DNA of 64,000 nt from an uncultured Porphyromonadaceae bacterium (GCA_900541865.1 UQLO01000002.1:56061-120060); one strand, 5' to 3'; counted from the stretch's first letter, positions 1 through 8,886 are shown. Numbers and translations: made by a program. Notes: generated from the letters alone by a model not told the origin.

Positions 1-194
1 TGGTCGAGGTGGAGGTGGGTGTTGATTATCTGGTTGATACGTATGTTGTGCTGGCCTACAAAGCGGTCGAACTCGCGTTCTTCGGCGCCGGTGGCCATGC
101 CGGGGTCGACGACCACGCCATCGCCGGTGGAGGGGTCCCAGACGAGATAGGTACTTTCGCCGAAGGGATTGAAAATGAAACGCTTGATATTCAT
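1..194 (-). CDS. MBL-fold metallo-hydrolase, partial (N-terminal part only)
   Basis: The reading frame starts at an ATG at 194 and runs off the left edge. The first 64 residues begin MNIKRFIFNPFGESTYLVWD, continue with a VVVDPGM segment, and end at NTHLHLD. This is the start of the zinc-binding THxHxD signature of the metallo-beta-lactamase fold. The opening resembles hydroxyacylglutathione-hydrolase-like proteins that cleave thioesters, but the substrate cannot be judged from this fragment. It starts 19 bases after the rsmG stop and probably shares its transcript. Confidence 0.8.
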   Translation of the reverse strand, partial: MNIKRFIFNPFGESTYLVWDPSTGDGVVVDPGMATGAEEREFDRFVGQHNIRINQIINTHLHLD

Positions 195-213
195 ATTACT
201 TGAATTTCGGGGG

Positions 214-858
214 TTATGGGTTGGGAACGTAGACAACGTCTTTGGTTTCGAAAAAAGGTTCGGAGAAATAGTCGGTCAGAGGAACCACTATTACATCGCC
301 ACGGCCGCAGGCGGCGATTTCGCCTTCGAGGTCGCCGCCCTTGAGGCAAACCAGTCCGGGCGGGAAGGCTCCGGGGGAGGCACCGTTGCGCTTTATATTT
401 CGGGCGGCGATGCGCACAAGACCGTCGAGAGGCATCACGGCGCGGCTCACCACGTAGTCGAAGCGAGTGTGGCACTCGCCGGCATCGCCGTGCTGAAAGG
501 TGACGTTCGTCAAGCCGGCCGCCGCTGCTATCTCCTGTGCCACACGTAGTTTCTTGGCGATGCGGTCGATGAGATGAAACTTGCAGTCGGGGTAGTACAC
601 AGCCAGCGGAATACCGGGGAAGCCGCCGCCTGTGCCGAGGTCCATAAATTCGGTGCCTGGCGCCAGTGGACCCAGAAAACGCGCAATAGCCAGCGAATGA
701 AGTATATGGCGCTCGTAGAGCCCGTCGATGTCCTTGCGGGAAATCACGTTTATGCGGCTGTTCCACTCCGGGTAGAGCTCGCCCATGATTCTGAACTGCT
801 CCATCTGGCGGGGCGACAGCGCCGGGAAATATTTGGCCAATACGTCGGTTTGTTCCAT
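214..858 (-). CDS. rsmG: 16S rRNA (guanine527-N7)-methyltransferase RsmG (GidB)
   Basis: The 214-residue protein has the usual RsmG length. It carries the family's SAM-binding motif DLGTGGGFPGIPLA at residues 73-86, followed by an acidic strand end (LIDR, 96-99) and the conserved FDYVVSRAV block at 133-141. RsmG methylates N7 of G527 in the 530 loop of 16S rRNA in the cytoplasm. The ATG at 858 lies about 45 bases downstream of a TAATTTTG promoter box on the same strand. The gene is divergent from the S1-domain gene and probably co-transcribed with the metallo-hydrolase downstream. Confidence 0.95.
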   Translation of the reverse strand: MEQTDVLAKYFPALSPRQMEQFRIMGELYPEWNSRINVISRKDIDGLYERHILHSLAIARFLGPLAPGTEFMDLGTGGGFPGIPLAVYYPDCKFHLIDRIAKKLRVAQEIAAAAGLTNVTFQHGDAGECHTRFDYVVSRAVMPLDGLVRIAARNIKRNGASPGAFPPGLVCLKGGDLEGEIAACGRGDVIVVPLTDYFSEPFFETKDVVYVPNP

Positions 859-906
859 ATCTTATAAACAAGTTGGCTTGCGCCGTGGTTGAAATTATAT
901 AAAGTG

Positions 907-939
907 CAAAATTAACGTTTTAGCCTGACTTGCGACCAA
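907..939 (-). promoter_or_regulatory. Candidate promoter of rsmG
   Basis: On the minus strand TAATTTTG (907-914) matches the Bacteroidetes -7 consensus TAnnTTTG. The nearest TTG (937-939) is 22 nt upstream, slightly longer than the usual 19-21, so the -33 assignment is weak. Confidence 0.45.
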
Positions 940-956
940 CGAGGAGCCTCCATTTT

Positions 957-987
957 TTGCGAGTCGGCCAAAAAAGCGCTACTTTTG
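957..987 (+). promoter_or_regulatory. Promoter of the S1-domain (CvfB-like) gene
   Basis: TTG (957-959), 20 nt, then TACTTTTG (980-987): a full match to the Bacteroidetes primary sigma promoter. The predicted transcription start is about 15 bases before the ATG at 1008. Confidence 0.7.
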
Positions 988-1007
988 TACATCAAAACCC
1001 AAGATAG

Positions 1008-1844
1008 ATGATAAAATTAGGTAAATATCAACAACTCGAGATAGGCCGCATCGTCGAATTCGGCGTGTACCTTCGCGAGCCGGGCACCGAAAGCCCCGAA
1101 GTTCTCCTTCCGGCACGTTATATACCCGAAAACCCCCGCGTGGGCGATACGCTCGACGTCTTCGTCTACAAGGACAGCGAAGACCGCCCCGTGGCAACCA
1201 CGGAGCACCCCTACGCCACCGTGGGCGAATTTGCATATCTGGAGGTGAATGCCGTCAACGACGTGGGCGCCTTCATGGACTGGGGCCTGCCCAAAGATCT
1301 GCTCGTGCCTTTTCGCGAACAGCGGGTACGCATGCGCCGTGGGGGCATCTATCTGGTCTACATCTATATCGACGATGCCACCGGACGCATTGTGGCTTCG
1401 GCCAAAACCGACCGCTTTCTGGGAAACACCATGCCAGACTACAAACCGGGCCAGAAGGTTGAGGCGCTGGTGACAGAACACACTGAAATCGGCTACAAGG
1501 TAATCGTCGACAATCTCCACCGCGGTATCCTCTACTCCAACGAGCTTTTCCGCCCCGTGGAAATCGAGGAAACGCTGACGGCCTACGTTAAGCAGGTGCG
1601 CCCCGACGGCAAAATCGACCTGACTCTCAGCGACAAAGCCGGCAAGCGCATCGGAAGCACCGCCGACGCCGTGCTCGACTATCTGGCTCAGCCCGACCGG
1701 GTGCCCGTGGGCGACAAAAGCGACCCGGAACTGATTTCAAGGCTGTTCGGATGCAGCAAACGCGATTTCAAACAGGCCGTGGGACACCTCTACCGCGACC
1801 GCAAAATCGTCATCAACCCCGACGGCCACATCGAACTTGCCTGA
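1008..1844 (+). CDS. CvfB/YitL-family S1 RNA-binding protein
   Basis: The protein has 278 residues, the usual length for the family. It shows the N-terminal GRIVEFGVYL strand and repeated S1-like OB folds, for example the VEALVTEHTEIGYKVIVDN segment near 155-175. It ends in a winged-helix-like domain (SRLFGCSKRDFKQAVGHLYR, about 245-265). Members of this family bind RNA; CvfB in staphylococci influences virulence gene expression. In Bacteroidales the role is undefined, so only general RNA binding is inferred. It has its own promoter and converges with the flippase gene, leaving only 23 bases between the stops. Confidence 0.85.
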   Translation: MIKLGKYQQLEIGRIVEFGVYLREPGTESPEVLLPARYIPENPRVGDTLDVFVYKDSEDRPVATTEHPYATVGEFAYLEVNAVNDVGAFMDWGLPKDLLVPFREQRVRMRRGGIYLVYIYIDDATGRIVASAKTDRFLGNTMPDYKPGQKVEALVTEHTEIGYKVIVDNLHRGILYSNELFRPVEIEETLTAYVKQVRPDGKIDLTLSDKAGKRIGSTADAVLDYLAQPDRVPVGDKSDPELISRLFGCSKRDFKQAVGHLYRDRKIVINPDGHIELA

Positions 1845-1867
1845 CGCTTACCTTATTACTTGCTTGA

Positions 1868-3346
1868 TTATCGGAAGGCGCGCTTGAGGTACTCAAGCAC
1901 GTCTTTCTGTATTTTGGAGCCTAACAACCTATTGACAAGCAGATAGATAGTCAAGGCTATGAGGCCTTCGACGGCCAATTTGGCCCAAGGGCTTGCAAAA
2001 AGTGCACCTCCGGCGGCCATAGCCGGCACTGTGACCATGGTCAGCGCGCAGTAGGGCGCGAGGTCGAGCAGATAGCGTCCGGCGGAAGCGCCGCTACGAC
2101 GAAGCGCTGTCCAGACTGCAGCCACCCAAGCAATAAGCGAAGCGGCAAGCTGTCCCCACAGCAGGATTGCAAGCCCCCATGCGGGCTGCGAAGGCGTCGA
2201 CGCGGTCATATAGGGGAAGGTAAAGGCCAGTGCCACCAGCGCAAGCACATCGCGGAACACTTCGAGGCGAACTATATCCTGCCCACGGCCAAGGGCCAGG
2301 AGGAAATTATTGGCCAAGGAGGTGAGTACCACGAAGATACCTCTAAGCAGCAGTATTTGAAACAGCAGAATCGCCGGGTCCCACTTCATGCCGAACAGCG
2401 CGTGGAAAACGGGTCGCGCGGCCACCATCAGCCATATCATGGCCGGAAAGAGTACGTAGGCCGTGAAGCGCGTCATCTTCGAGCAGAGCTGACGAAAACG
2501 CTCCGGTTGGTCCTGGGCCGTGCTGAGCGCGGGCACAAAGCTCGAGGTAAGTACCTGGCTCAGCGAGGCCGTACCCATCTTGCTCCACTTGTCGGCCTGA
2601 GTGTAGTAGCCCAAGGGCGCCAGACCGGCTTGATTGCCGATGAAGAAGGAGTATACGTTGAGAAATACTGTGTTGAGGAAGCTGGTGAGCATCATCCGCC
2701 AGCCAAGGCCGAAGAAGCGGCGCAACGACCGGGTCGAGAACCGCCGCAACGGGCGCCATGTGGTCAACGTCCACAACACGAGCGCCTTGACTGCGGCATT
2801 GGCCAGCGTCTGAGCGACTATAGCCCACGGACCGGCCCCGGTAAGGGCCAGAGCAATGCCGACCACGCCTCCCACCACCAAGCCCAGCGAATTGGCCACT
2901 GCTACCCCGCGCACTTCCATGGCCTTGGTGAGCCGGAAGGAAGGCACGCTGCTGAAAGCATTGATTACCAATGCAATGAAAAGCACCCTTGCCACAGGGA
3001 CTATACGCTGGTCTCCCCCGAACCAGTCGGCTATAAAGGGCGCGCAGAGGTAGAGAACGGCATACATCAGCAGGCTCATGCCGATGTTGAACCACAGCAC
3101 CGTCGAGTAGTCAAGGCGTGTGTTGCGACGACTCTGAAGGAGAGCGTAAGAAAAGCCCCCATCGACCAACAGATTGGCAAACGCCTGAAAAACAAGCGCT
3201 GCGCCGACAATACCGAAGTCGGACGGGCTGAGTTGCCGCGCCAGCACTATGCCCGTAACGGCGTAGAGCACCTGGGTGGAAACTCGGTCCACCAGGTTCC
3301 ATTTCAGCGAATGGGCTGTGCGGGTTTTAAGGGCGCGACTTCGCAA
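1868..3346 (-). CDS. Lipopolysaccharide/oligosaccharide flippase (Wzx/MATE-like)
   Basis: This 492-residue, very hydrophobic protein has about a dozen predicted membrane helices. Its N-terminus has the typical polysaccharide-export layout: a basic stretch, then a helix containing GIVLARQLSPSDFGIVGAA (about 33-51), characteristic of the PST/Wzx branch of the MOP superfamily. Such proteins flip lipid-linked oligosaccharide repeat units across the inner membrane. It is the last gene of the dusB / GIN / flippase run, 9 bases behind the GIN-domain gene. There are no glycosyltransferases nearby, so its glycan cannot be inferred. Confidence 0.85.
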   Translation of the reverse strand: MRSRALKTRTAHSLKWNLVDRVSTQVLYAVTGIVLARQLSPSDFGIVGAALVFQAFANLLVDGGFSYALLQSRRNTRLDYSTVLWFNIGMSLLMYAVLYLCAPFIADWFGGDQRIVPVARVLFIALVINAFSSVPSFRLTKAMEVRGVAVANSLGLVVGGVVGIALALTGAGPWAIVAQTLANAAVKALVLWTLTTWRPLRRFSTRSLRRFFGLGWRMMLTSFLNTVFLNVYSFFIGNQAGLAPLGYYTQADKWSKMGTASLSQVLTSSFVPALSTAQDQPERFRQLCSKMTRFTAYVLFPAMIWLMVAARPVFHALFGMKWDPAILLFQILLLRGIFVVLTSLANNFLLALGRGQDIVRLEVFRDVLALVALAFTFPYMTASTPSQPAWGLAILLWGQLAASLIAWVAAVWTALRRSGASAGRYLLDLAPYCALTMVTVPAMAAGGALFASPWAKLAVEGLIALTIYLLVNRLLGSKIQKDVLEYLKRAFR

Positions 3347-3355
3347 GGCGTGGGT

Positions 3356-4117
3356 TTATTCGGTGGCCGGTTCGGCTGTCTCTTCCTCAGCCACTGTGGT
3401 TTCCGTATAGGGTGTATTGGGTGGTAGAGCCACTACCTTCACTCCGATGGAGCGGTTCGAAACCTTGGCGGGCATTGCGCGGGGGCGCACCTTGCCCGGC
3501 CCGAGGCCGTAGACGGTGATTTTATCGCTCACGTTGCACTCCACGGGCCCGGAGCCGAAGATGTAGATACTTGCCTGCTCAAGAGCGAGGCCGTCGGCAT
3601 CCAGGGTACCGGTGCCGACGTTGCGCAGCTTGCCCTTTCGGGCGGTGCCTTGCACGAAGACCGACCCGCAGCCGGTGTCCACTGAGGCCTCGACGTGGTC
3701 GCTCTCTATGCCGTAGGCCTCGACGCGGCCATTGCCCATCTCCTTGATTTTGATGGACTCTACGGGTGTCAGAGTGAGCAGGCGGAGGGTTGAGTCGCCC
3801 GTGTTGGTGGCCTTAGTGAGCACGGTGGAGTAGACCGTCACGCGGGGCATGCCGGGTATGGCCCGCTCGCTTGCCGTGGTTTGGATGGTAAGGTGCTCGC
3901 GGTTGTTGCTGAACATGAGCTGTGAGGCCAGCTCCGGCGGGCAACTGAACACGGCCCAGCCGGCGGAGTCAGGCACGGCGCGGTAGTCCACATTGACGCC
4001 GTCGACAACGGTGAGCTCGCGGAAGTCCTGCACGTTGAGCTGAAAGTCGGCGATTTCCTCCTGAGCTGTCGCTGCCAGGACTGCCACTGCTGCTAATATC
4101 AAGGAAAGGAGTCTCAT
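3356..4117 (-). CDS. GIN-domain (DUF2807-like) secreted protein
   Basis: The 253-residue protein begins with a clear signal peptide (MRLLSLILAAVAVLAATA). What follows is rich in short beta strands with repeated turns such as EMGNGRVEAYG, VDTGCGSVFVQG and NVGTGTLDADG. That regularity fits the right-handed beta-helix of the head GIN domain (DUF2807), common in Bacteroidetes cell-surface proteins of unknown function. The C-terminus is acidic and threonine-rich. Its start overlaps the dusB stop by 4 bases (ATGA), indicating translational coupling. Assignment rests on composition and pattern, so it is moderately certain. Confidence 0.7.
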   Translation of the reverse strand: MRLLSLILAAVAVLAATAQEEIADFQLNVQDFRELTVVDGVNVDYRAVPDSAGWAVFSCPPELASQLMFSNNREHLTIQTTASERAIPGMPRVTVYSTVLTKATNTGDSTLRLLTLTPVESIKIKEMGNGRVEAYGIESDHVEASVDTGCGSVFVQGTARKGKLRNVGTGTLDADGLALEQASIYIFGSGPVECNVSDKITVYGLGPGKVRPRAMPAKVSNRSIGVKVVALPPNTPYTETTVAEEETAEPATE

Positions 4118-5121
4118 AGGGCTTGCGTTTGTTCTCCCAACGCGGGAAGTATTTCGGTTTCTACTTGGGTGAGGATGGCGTTGAGCTCGTCGAGGGTGGC
4201 GGCTCGAAGCATGGCGATGCGCGTGGGGCGGAAGGACGGTATCCCCTTGAAGAGTGGTGAAGCCGCCAGATGTCGCCGGATATGGAGTATGCCCCGGAAC
4301 TCGTCGATGCGTTCCACGCTCTCGCGGATCTGGCGGCGCAGCATGGCGAACTTCTCAGCGATGGTGGCGTCCTCGACCGCCCCGGTGGCAAGGTAGCTCT
4401 TCACCTGCCGGAAAATCCAGGGTGCGCCTATCGATGCGCGCCCTATCATGATTCCGTCGACGCCGTAGCGCCGGAAGGCCTCATCGGCCTTCTGAGGCGT
4501 GGTGATGTCGCCGTTGCCGATCAGGGGTATGGTAAAGCGCGGATTGTCCTTGATGGCAGCTATTGTGGCCCAGTCGGCATCGCCGGTGTACATCTGGCTG
4601 CGGGTGCGTCCGTGGACAGTCAGGGCTGCTATGCCGCAGTCCTGAAGTTGTTCGGCCAGTGTGGTTATTATCTTGGAGTTGCAGTCCCAACCAAGGCGCG
4701 TCTTAACCGTCACAGGCAAGTCGACGGCCTTTACCACCGCGCGGGTTATCTCAAGCATCTTGGGCACATCGCGCAGCATGCCGGCGCCCGCGCCCTTACC
4801 CGCCACTTTCTTGACGGGGCAGCCAAAGTTGATATCAAGCACGTCGGGACCCGCCTCGGCCACTATTCGGGCCGCTTCTACCATCGGCTCTACCTCGCGG
4901 CCGTAGATCTGAATGGCCGTGGGGCGCTCGCCGGCGGCTATGTGGAGCTTCCGGGTGGTGGCCGCGATGTTGCGCACCAGGGCGTCGCAGCTCACAAACT
5001 CGCTATAGGTCATATCCGCCCCCTGCTCTTTGCAAATCAGGCGGAAAGAAGCGTCGGTGACATCTTCCATGGGAGCGAGCATAACGGGACGCTCCCCAAG
5101 GTCTATGCCGGATATTCTCAT
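4114..5121 (-). CDS. dusB: tRNA-dihydrouridine synthase (Dus family, DusB-like)
   Basis: The 335-residue TIM-barrel flavoenzyme reduces specific uridines in the tRNA D-loop with NADPH and FMN. It shows the N-terminal LAPMEDVTDASFR motif (15-27) and the catalytic cysteine C101 in INFGCPVKKVAGKGAGAGML. It also has the VHGRTR (168-173) and GNGDI segments that contact FMN. Length and motifs fit the DusB branch. It heads the dusB / GIN-domain / flippase operon. A -7 box lies about 35 bases upstream of the ATG. Confidence 0.93.
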   Translation of the reverse strand: MRISGIDLGERPVMLAPMEDVTDASFRLICKEQGADMTYSEFVSCDALVRNIAATTRKLHIAAGERPTAIQIYGREVEPMVEAARIVAEAGPDVLDINFGCPVKKVAGKGAGAGMLRDVPKMLEITRAVVKAVDLPVTVKTRLGWDCNSKIITTLAEQLQDCGIAALTVHGRTRSQMYTGDADWATIAAIKDNPRFTIPLIGNGDITTPQKADEAFRRYGVDGIMIGRASIGAPWIFRQVKSYLATGAVEDATIAEKFAMLRRQIRESVERIDEFRGILHIRRHLAASPLFKGIPSFRPTRIAMLRAATLDELNAILTQVETEILPALGEQTQAL

Positions 5122-5151
5122 TTTTTCTGTTTACTCTCTTATTTTGAACCA

Positions 5152-5159
5152 CAAATTTA
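5152..5159 (-). promoter_or_regulatory. Candidate -7 promoter element of dusB
   Basis: On the minus strand TAAATTTG matches TAnnTTTG about 30 bases before the dusB ATG. I found no TTG at the right distance upstream, so this is a partial match. Confidence 0.4.
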
Positions 5160-5496
5160 GCGATTTTCGCCGACACTTAGAAGCGCAGCGGCCCTAAGTT
5201 GGATAATTTATGCCATTTTTGGCCAATAATCTTGTCGATTATGCCAATAAAAAATTCTAATCCGTTGAAACAAAAAAAATTACTCGTCGTCACGACGAAT
5301 AATCTTTTCACCTTAAATCTAATACCATGAAAAACTGATGCAAAGTTATGCAGAATATGTTTTATAACATAATTTTTCAGCAAGAAAATGCATTTCTTTG
5401 ACGATATTTAACGGTTCTAAAGGTTTGTTTGCACTTCGAGGCGTTTTTCGCAACCTCTTTCGCGGCCAAATTGTTATTATTACAAAGAATTTGATT

Positions 5497-5985
5497 ATGA
5501 AGAAGACCATTCTCCTGGCTGTGCTCTTCGCAGGCGTGCTTTTCTGCGCCGTGAGCTACAGCGACATCCACTATAGCACCGCCGTCGGACGCCAGGCTCC
5601 GGCTCTGAGCGTAGGCAGCGGCGCCCAAACCCTCAGCCTCGACGACCTGCGCGGCAAGTACGTGCTTCTGAATTTCTGGAAAAGCACCGATGCGCTGTCG
5701 AGGCGGTCGGCCAACGTCTACACCGCCTGGCGCCGAAGCCATCCCGAAGCCGCTATGGAGCTTGTGAGCGTGAATTTTGACCAAAACCCGCAGCTATTCC
5801 GCGAGATTGCACGTCGCGACGACCTCGACCTTGCAGGCCAGTTCAGCGTTCAGGGCGACACCGCCCGCGCCGTCGCAGCAACTTTCGGCCTCGACAAAGG
5901 TCTCGGCACACTGCTCATAAATCCCGAAGGACGAATAATTGCCCATAACCCCACTGAGGCTCAGCTATCTGAGTTGATTAAATAG
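5497..5985 (+). CDS. Thioredoxin-fold (TlpA/redoxin-like) protein lacking the catalytic cysteines
   Basis: The start chosen is the ATG at 5497, which opens a signal peptide (MKKTILLAVLFAGVLFCAVS); the frame is open further upstream but without secretion features. The 162-residue product has TlpA landmarks: VGRQAPALSV near 25-34, LDDLRGKYVLLNFWKS near 48-63, and a C-terminal GTLLINPEGRIIAHNPT. Where redoxins carry WCxxC after NFW, this protein has TDALS, so both cysteines are replaced and disulfide exchange is not possible. It is probably a periplasmic binding or scaffold relative rather than a reductase. It stands alone between dusB and the Spy-like gene. Confidence 0.75.
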   Translation: MKKTILLAVLFAGVLFCAVSYSDIHYSTAVGRQAPALSVGSGAQTLSLDDLRGKYVLLNFWKSTDALSRRSANVYTAWRRSHPEAAMELVSVNFDQNPQLFREIARRDDLDLAGQFSVQGDTARAVAATFGLDKGLGTLLINPEGRIIAHNPTEAQLSELIK

Positions 5986-6112
5986 CCGGAGGCGTCACTG
6001 CCAGACCGGTTAATGAAGGTTAAAGAAATAAACCTTTTCGCTTTCGAAGGGTCATAATAACGTGAATTCACTGAACAAAACGATTATAAAAACGACAAGA
6101 CAGCATACAAAG

Positions 6113-6670
6113 ATGAAGAAAATTATTGTAGCCGCCGCCCTCGCTGCCGGCCTCCTCTGCACCACCGGTGTTTCCGCCAAGAACCCCAACGCCCGAAACC
6201 TCAACCGCCAGGTGGCAACTTGCGCACAGACCGCCGACTCCTGCACCGGCCAGCGCCCCGACGGTGCTCCCCGCTTCAACCCCTTCGAGGGCATCACCCT
6301 GACCACCGAACAGCAGACCGCCATCGACAACCTCCAGAACCAGCGCCGTCAGGCCCGCGAGACCGCTCGCCGCGATGGCCGCCAGGAACGCGACCAGCGC
6401 CAGCAGGCTGCCCGCGAAAACGGTCAGCAGGAGCGCCGCGACTACCTCAACCAGATCAAGGGCATCCTCACCCCCGAGCAGTACGTGACCTTCCTGGAGA
6501 ACAGCTTCCTCAACGCTCCCGGCCCGCGTGACCGCGACGGCCACCGCGGACACGACATGCGCCGCGAAGGCCGCGACCGCCGCGAAGCACGCCGCGTTCA
6601 GGGCAACCGCGTTGAGCGCGCCGCCGGCGCCGCCGTCGAAGCTGCAGCCACCCAGGCAACTTCCCGCTGA
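6113..6670 (+). CDS. Spy/CpxP-like periplasmic protein with LTxxQ motifs
   Basis: The start at 6113 begins a signal peptide (MKKIIVAAALAAGLLCTTGVSA); a GTG upstream at 6062 would only add a polar tail. The 185-residue protein has two LTxxQ-type motifs, LTTEQ near residue 65 and LTPEQ near 122. They flank a long, highly charged helix rich in Arg, Gln and Glu. That is the arrangement of the Spy/CpxP family of periplasmic chaperones. The C-terminus is very Arg/Asp-rich followed by an Ala tail, more than the family needs. A strong hairpin follows the stop. Confidence 0.65.
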   Translation: MKKIIVAAALAAGLLCTTGVSAKNPNARNLNRQVATCAQTADSCTGQRPDGAPRFNPFEGITLTTEQQTAIDNLQNQRRQARETARRDGRQERDQRQQAARENGQQERRDYLNQIKGILTPEQYVTFLENSFLNAPGPRDRDGHRGHDMRREGRDRREARRVQGNRVERAAGAAVEAAATQATSR

Positions 6671-6692
6671 CCATACCTTAATATATATAGAC

Positions 6693-6727
6693 CGCCAAGC
6701 CCCGAGCACTCCGCCCGGGGCTTGGCG
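6693..6727 (+). terminator. Hairpin terminator after the Spy-like gene
   Basis: CGCCAAGCCCCG (6693-6704) pairs perfectly with CGGGGCTTGGCG (6716-6727) around an 11-base loop. The T-run that follows is weak. Confidence 0.65.
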
Positions 6728-6757
6728 CTTACCGCCGAATAAAAAAGCGGTTGAGGT

Positions 6758-6788
6758 TTGGAAGTTTGGAATAAGTTGCATAAATTTG
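6758..6788 (+). promoter_or_regulatory. Promoter of serC-serA
   Basis: TTG (6758-6760), 20 nt, TAAATTTG (6781-6788), a full consensus match. The predicted leader before the serC ATG is about 55 bases. Confidence 0.7.
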
Positions 6789-6847
6789 CGATGCCGTAGA
6801 AAGCAAGCGGCGCCATAACCGAACCAGTAACCCTAAAGCTACATCTA

Positions 6848-7927
6848 ATGAAGATTCACAACTTCTACGCCGGGCCGTCTATCCTGAGCGAGTACACCAT
6901 TCAGAATACCGCGGACGCCATTCTTAACTTTGCCGGAACAGGCTTGTCGGTGCTCGAGGTGAGCCACCGCAGCAAAGAGTTTCAGGCTGTAATCGACGAG
7001 GCCACCGCTCTTGTAAAAGAGCTTCTCGCCATCCCGGAAGGCTTCAGCGTGCTCTGGCTGGGCGGAGGCGCTTCCCTGCAGTTCTGCATGATGCCCTACA
7101 ACTTCCTTGCCCGCAAAGCAAGCTTCCTGGACACCGGCACCTGGGCCTCCAACGCCATCAAGGAAGCACGCCTCTTCGGCGAGGTCGACGTTGTGGCTTC
7201 CTCCAAGGAGGCCGGCTACACCTATATCCCCAAAGGCTTCACCGTGCCGGCCGACTCGGACTACTTCCACTACACCTCCAACAACACCATCTACGGCACC
7301 GAAATACGCACCGAGCCGGACGTTCCCTGCCGCCTTATCGCCGACATGAGCTCCGACATCTTCTCGCGTCCCATTGACTTCACTAACTACGACGCCATCT
7401 ACGCCGGCGCTCAGAAGAACCTGGCTCCGGCCGGCGTGACTCTGGTGATTGTGCGCGACGAAGCTCTCGGCAAGGTCGACCGTCCCATTCCCACCATGCT
7501 CGACTATCGCACCCACATCAAGAAGGGTTCGATGTTCAACACTCCGCCCGTGCTCCCCATCTTCTCTGCCCTGCAGACGCTGCGCTACTACAAGCAGCTG
7601 GGCGGCATCGCCGAGCTGGAGCGCCGCGACCTCGAGAAGGCCGCCGTGCTCTACAAGGCTATCGATGAGAGCGGTATGTTCACCGGCACCGTCACCGATC
7701 CGGCCGACCGCTCCATCATGAACGTTTGCTTCGTGATGACTCCGGAGTACAAGGAGCTGGAGGCCGACTTCGTCGACTTCTGCAAAGCTCGCGGCATAGT
7801 CGGCATCAAGGGCCATCGCAGCGTGGGCGGCTTCCGCGCTTCGCTCTACAATGCTCTGCCTCTAGAGAGCGTGAACGTGCTCGTTGAGGCTATGCGCGAC
7901 TTCGAGGCTACACACTCCAAAAACTGA
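6848..7927 (+). CDS. serC: Phosphoserine aminotransferase SerC
   Basis: The 359-residue PLP enzyme transfers the amino group of glutamate to 3-phosphohydroxypyruvate, the second step of serine synthesis. It also acts in pyridoxine synthesis in some bacteria. The N-terminal NFYAGPSIL and the SHRSKEF block (39-45) are family signatures, as is LGGGASLQF at 71-79. The PLP lysine is K190 in YAGAQKNLAPAG. The ending GHRSVGGFRASLYNALP contains the phosphate-binding arginine region. serA follows 21 bases later, forming a two-gene serine operon. Confidence 0.96.
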   Translation: MKIHNFYAGPSILSEYTIQNTADAILNFAGTGLSVLEVSHRSKEFQAVIDEATALVKELLAIPEGFSVLWLGGGASLQFCMMPYNFLARKASFLDTGTWASNAIKEARLFGEVDVVASSKEAGYTYIPKGFTVPADSDYFHYTSNNTIYGTEIRTEPDVPCRLIADMSSDIFSRPIDFTNYDAIYAGAQKNLAPAGVTLVIVRDEALGKVDRPIPTMLDYRTHIKKGSMFNTPPVLPIFSALQTLRYYKQLGGIAELERRDLEKAAVLYKAIDESGMFTGTVTDPADRSIMNVCFVMTPEYKELEADFVDFCKARGIVGIKGHRSVGGFRASLYNALPLESVNVLVEAMRDFEATHSKN

Positions 7928-7948
7928 ACCGCATAAACCCGCAGAACC

Positions 7949-8866
7949 ATGAACGTTCTCATCGCTACCGAAAAGCCCTTCGCGCCTAAGGCCGTAGAGG
8001 CCATGCGCGCCGTTATCGAGCAAAGCGGCAACTCCCTCTCCCTGCTGGAGAAATACACCGAGCGCAGCCAGCTCCTCGAAGCCGTGGCTTCGGCCGACGC
8101 CCTTATTGTACGCTCCGACAAGGTCGACGACGAGGTTATGGCCGCCGCACCGAACCTCAAAATCATAGTTCGCGCCGGCGCCGGCTACGACAATATCGAC
8201 CTTGCGGCCGCAACGGCCCGCGGCATCGTGGTCGAAAACACTCCCGGTCAGAACAGTCGCGCCGTGGCCGAGCTCGTGCTGGGCATGGCAATCATGGCAG
8301 CACGCAACAACTTCGACGGCACCACCGGCTGCGAGATTTCCGGCAAGCGCGTGGGCCTGCAGGCCTTCGGTCAGGTGAGCCGCAATGTCGCCAAGGTGCT
8401 CGAAGGTTTCGGCGCCGAGGTGAGCGCCATCGACCCCTTCTGCCCCGCCGAAGCCATCGAGGCCGCCGGCGTAAAGGCATGCCCTTCAGTACCTGAGCTC
8501 TATGCCGCCAACGACATCGTTTCCATCCACATCCCGGCAACCCCGCAGACCGTAGGTTCCATCGGCCGCGAGCTTATCGAGAGCATGCCCAAAAACGCTG
8601 TGCTCATAAACACTGCCCGCAAGGAAGTAATCGACGAAGCCGGACTGGAGGCCGCCCTGGAGGCACGCCCCGACATCAAGTACTTCGCCGACGTCAAGCC
8701 CGGCAACGCCGAGACCCTCACCGCCAAGTTCGGCAACCGCGTCTTCTTCACGCCCAAAAAATGCGGCGCGCAGACCCGCGAGGCAAATATGAACGCCGGA
8801 GTCGCAGCCGCACACCAGGCTGTAAGCTTCTTGGAAACCGGCAAACCCTCCCACAAAGTAAACTGA
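7949..8866 (+). CDS. serA: D-3-phosphoglycerate dehydrogenase, ACT-less Lys-type SerA
   Basis: The 305-residue NAD-dependent dehydrogenase oxidises 3-phosphoglycerate, the first step of serine synthesis. The NAD-binding segment is GKRVGLQAFGQVSRNVA (132-148). The conserved arginine is R224 (NTARKEVID), with an acidic residue nearby. Most D-2-hydroxyacid dehydrogenases have a catalytic histidine in a TPHxGA context; here the segment is TPKKCGAQT, with lysines at 270-271. This matches the class described as type III-K, which also lacks regulatory ACT domains. No allosteric serine-binding domain is present. A T-tailed hairpin follows. Confidence 0.92.
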   Translation: MNVLIATEKPFAPKAVEAMRAVIEQSGNSLSLLEKYTERSQLLEAVASADALIVRSDKVDDEVMAAAPNLKIIVRAGAGYDNIDLAAATARGIVVENTPGQNSRAVAELVLGMAIMAARNNFDGTTGCEISGKRVGLQAFGQVSRNVAKVLEGFGAEVSAIDPFCPAEAIEAAGVKACPSVPELYAANDIVSIHIPATPQTVGSIGRELIESMPKNAVLINTARKEVIDEAGLEAALEARPDIKYFADVKPGNAETLTAKFGNRVFFTPKKCGAQTREANMNAGVAAAHQAVSFLETGKPSHKVN

Positions 8867-8886
8867 TTCCCCAAAATATTCCCTTG

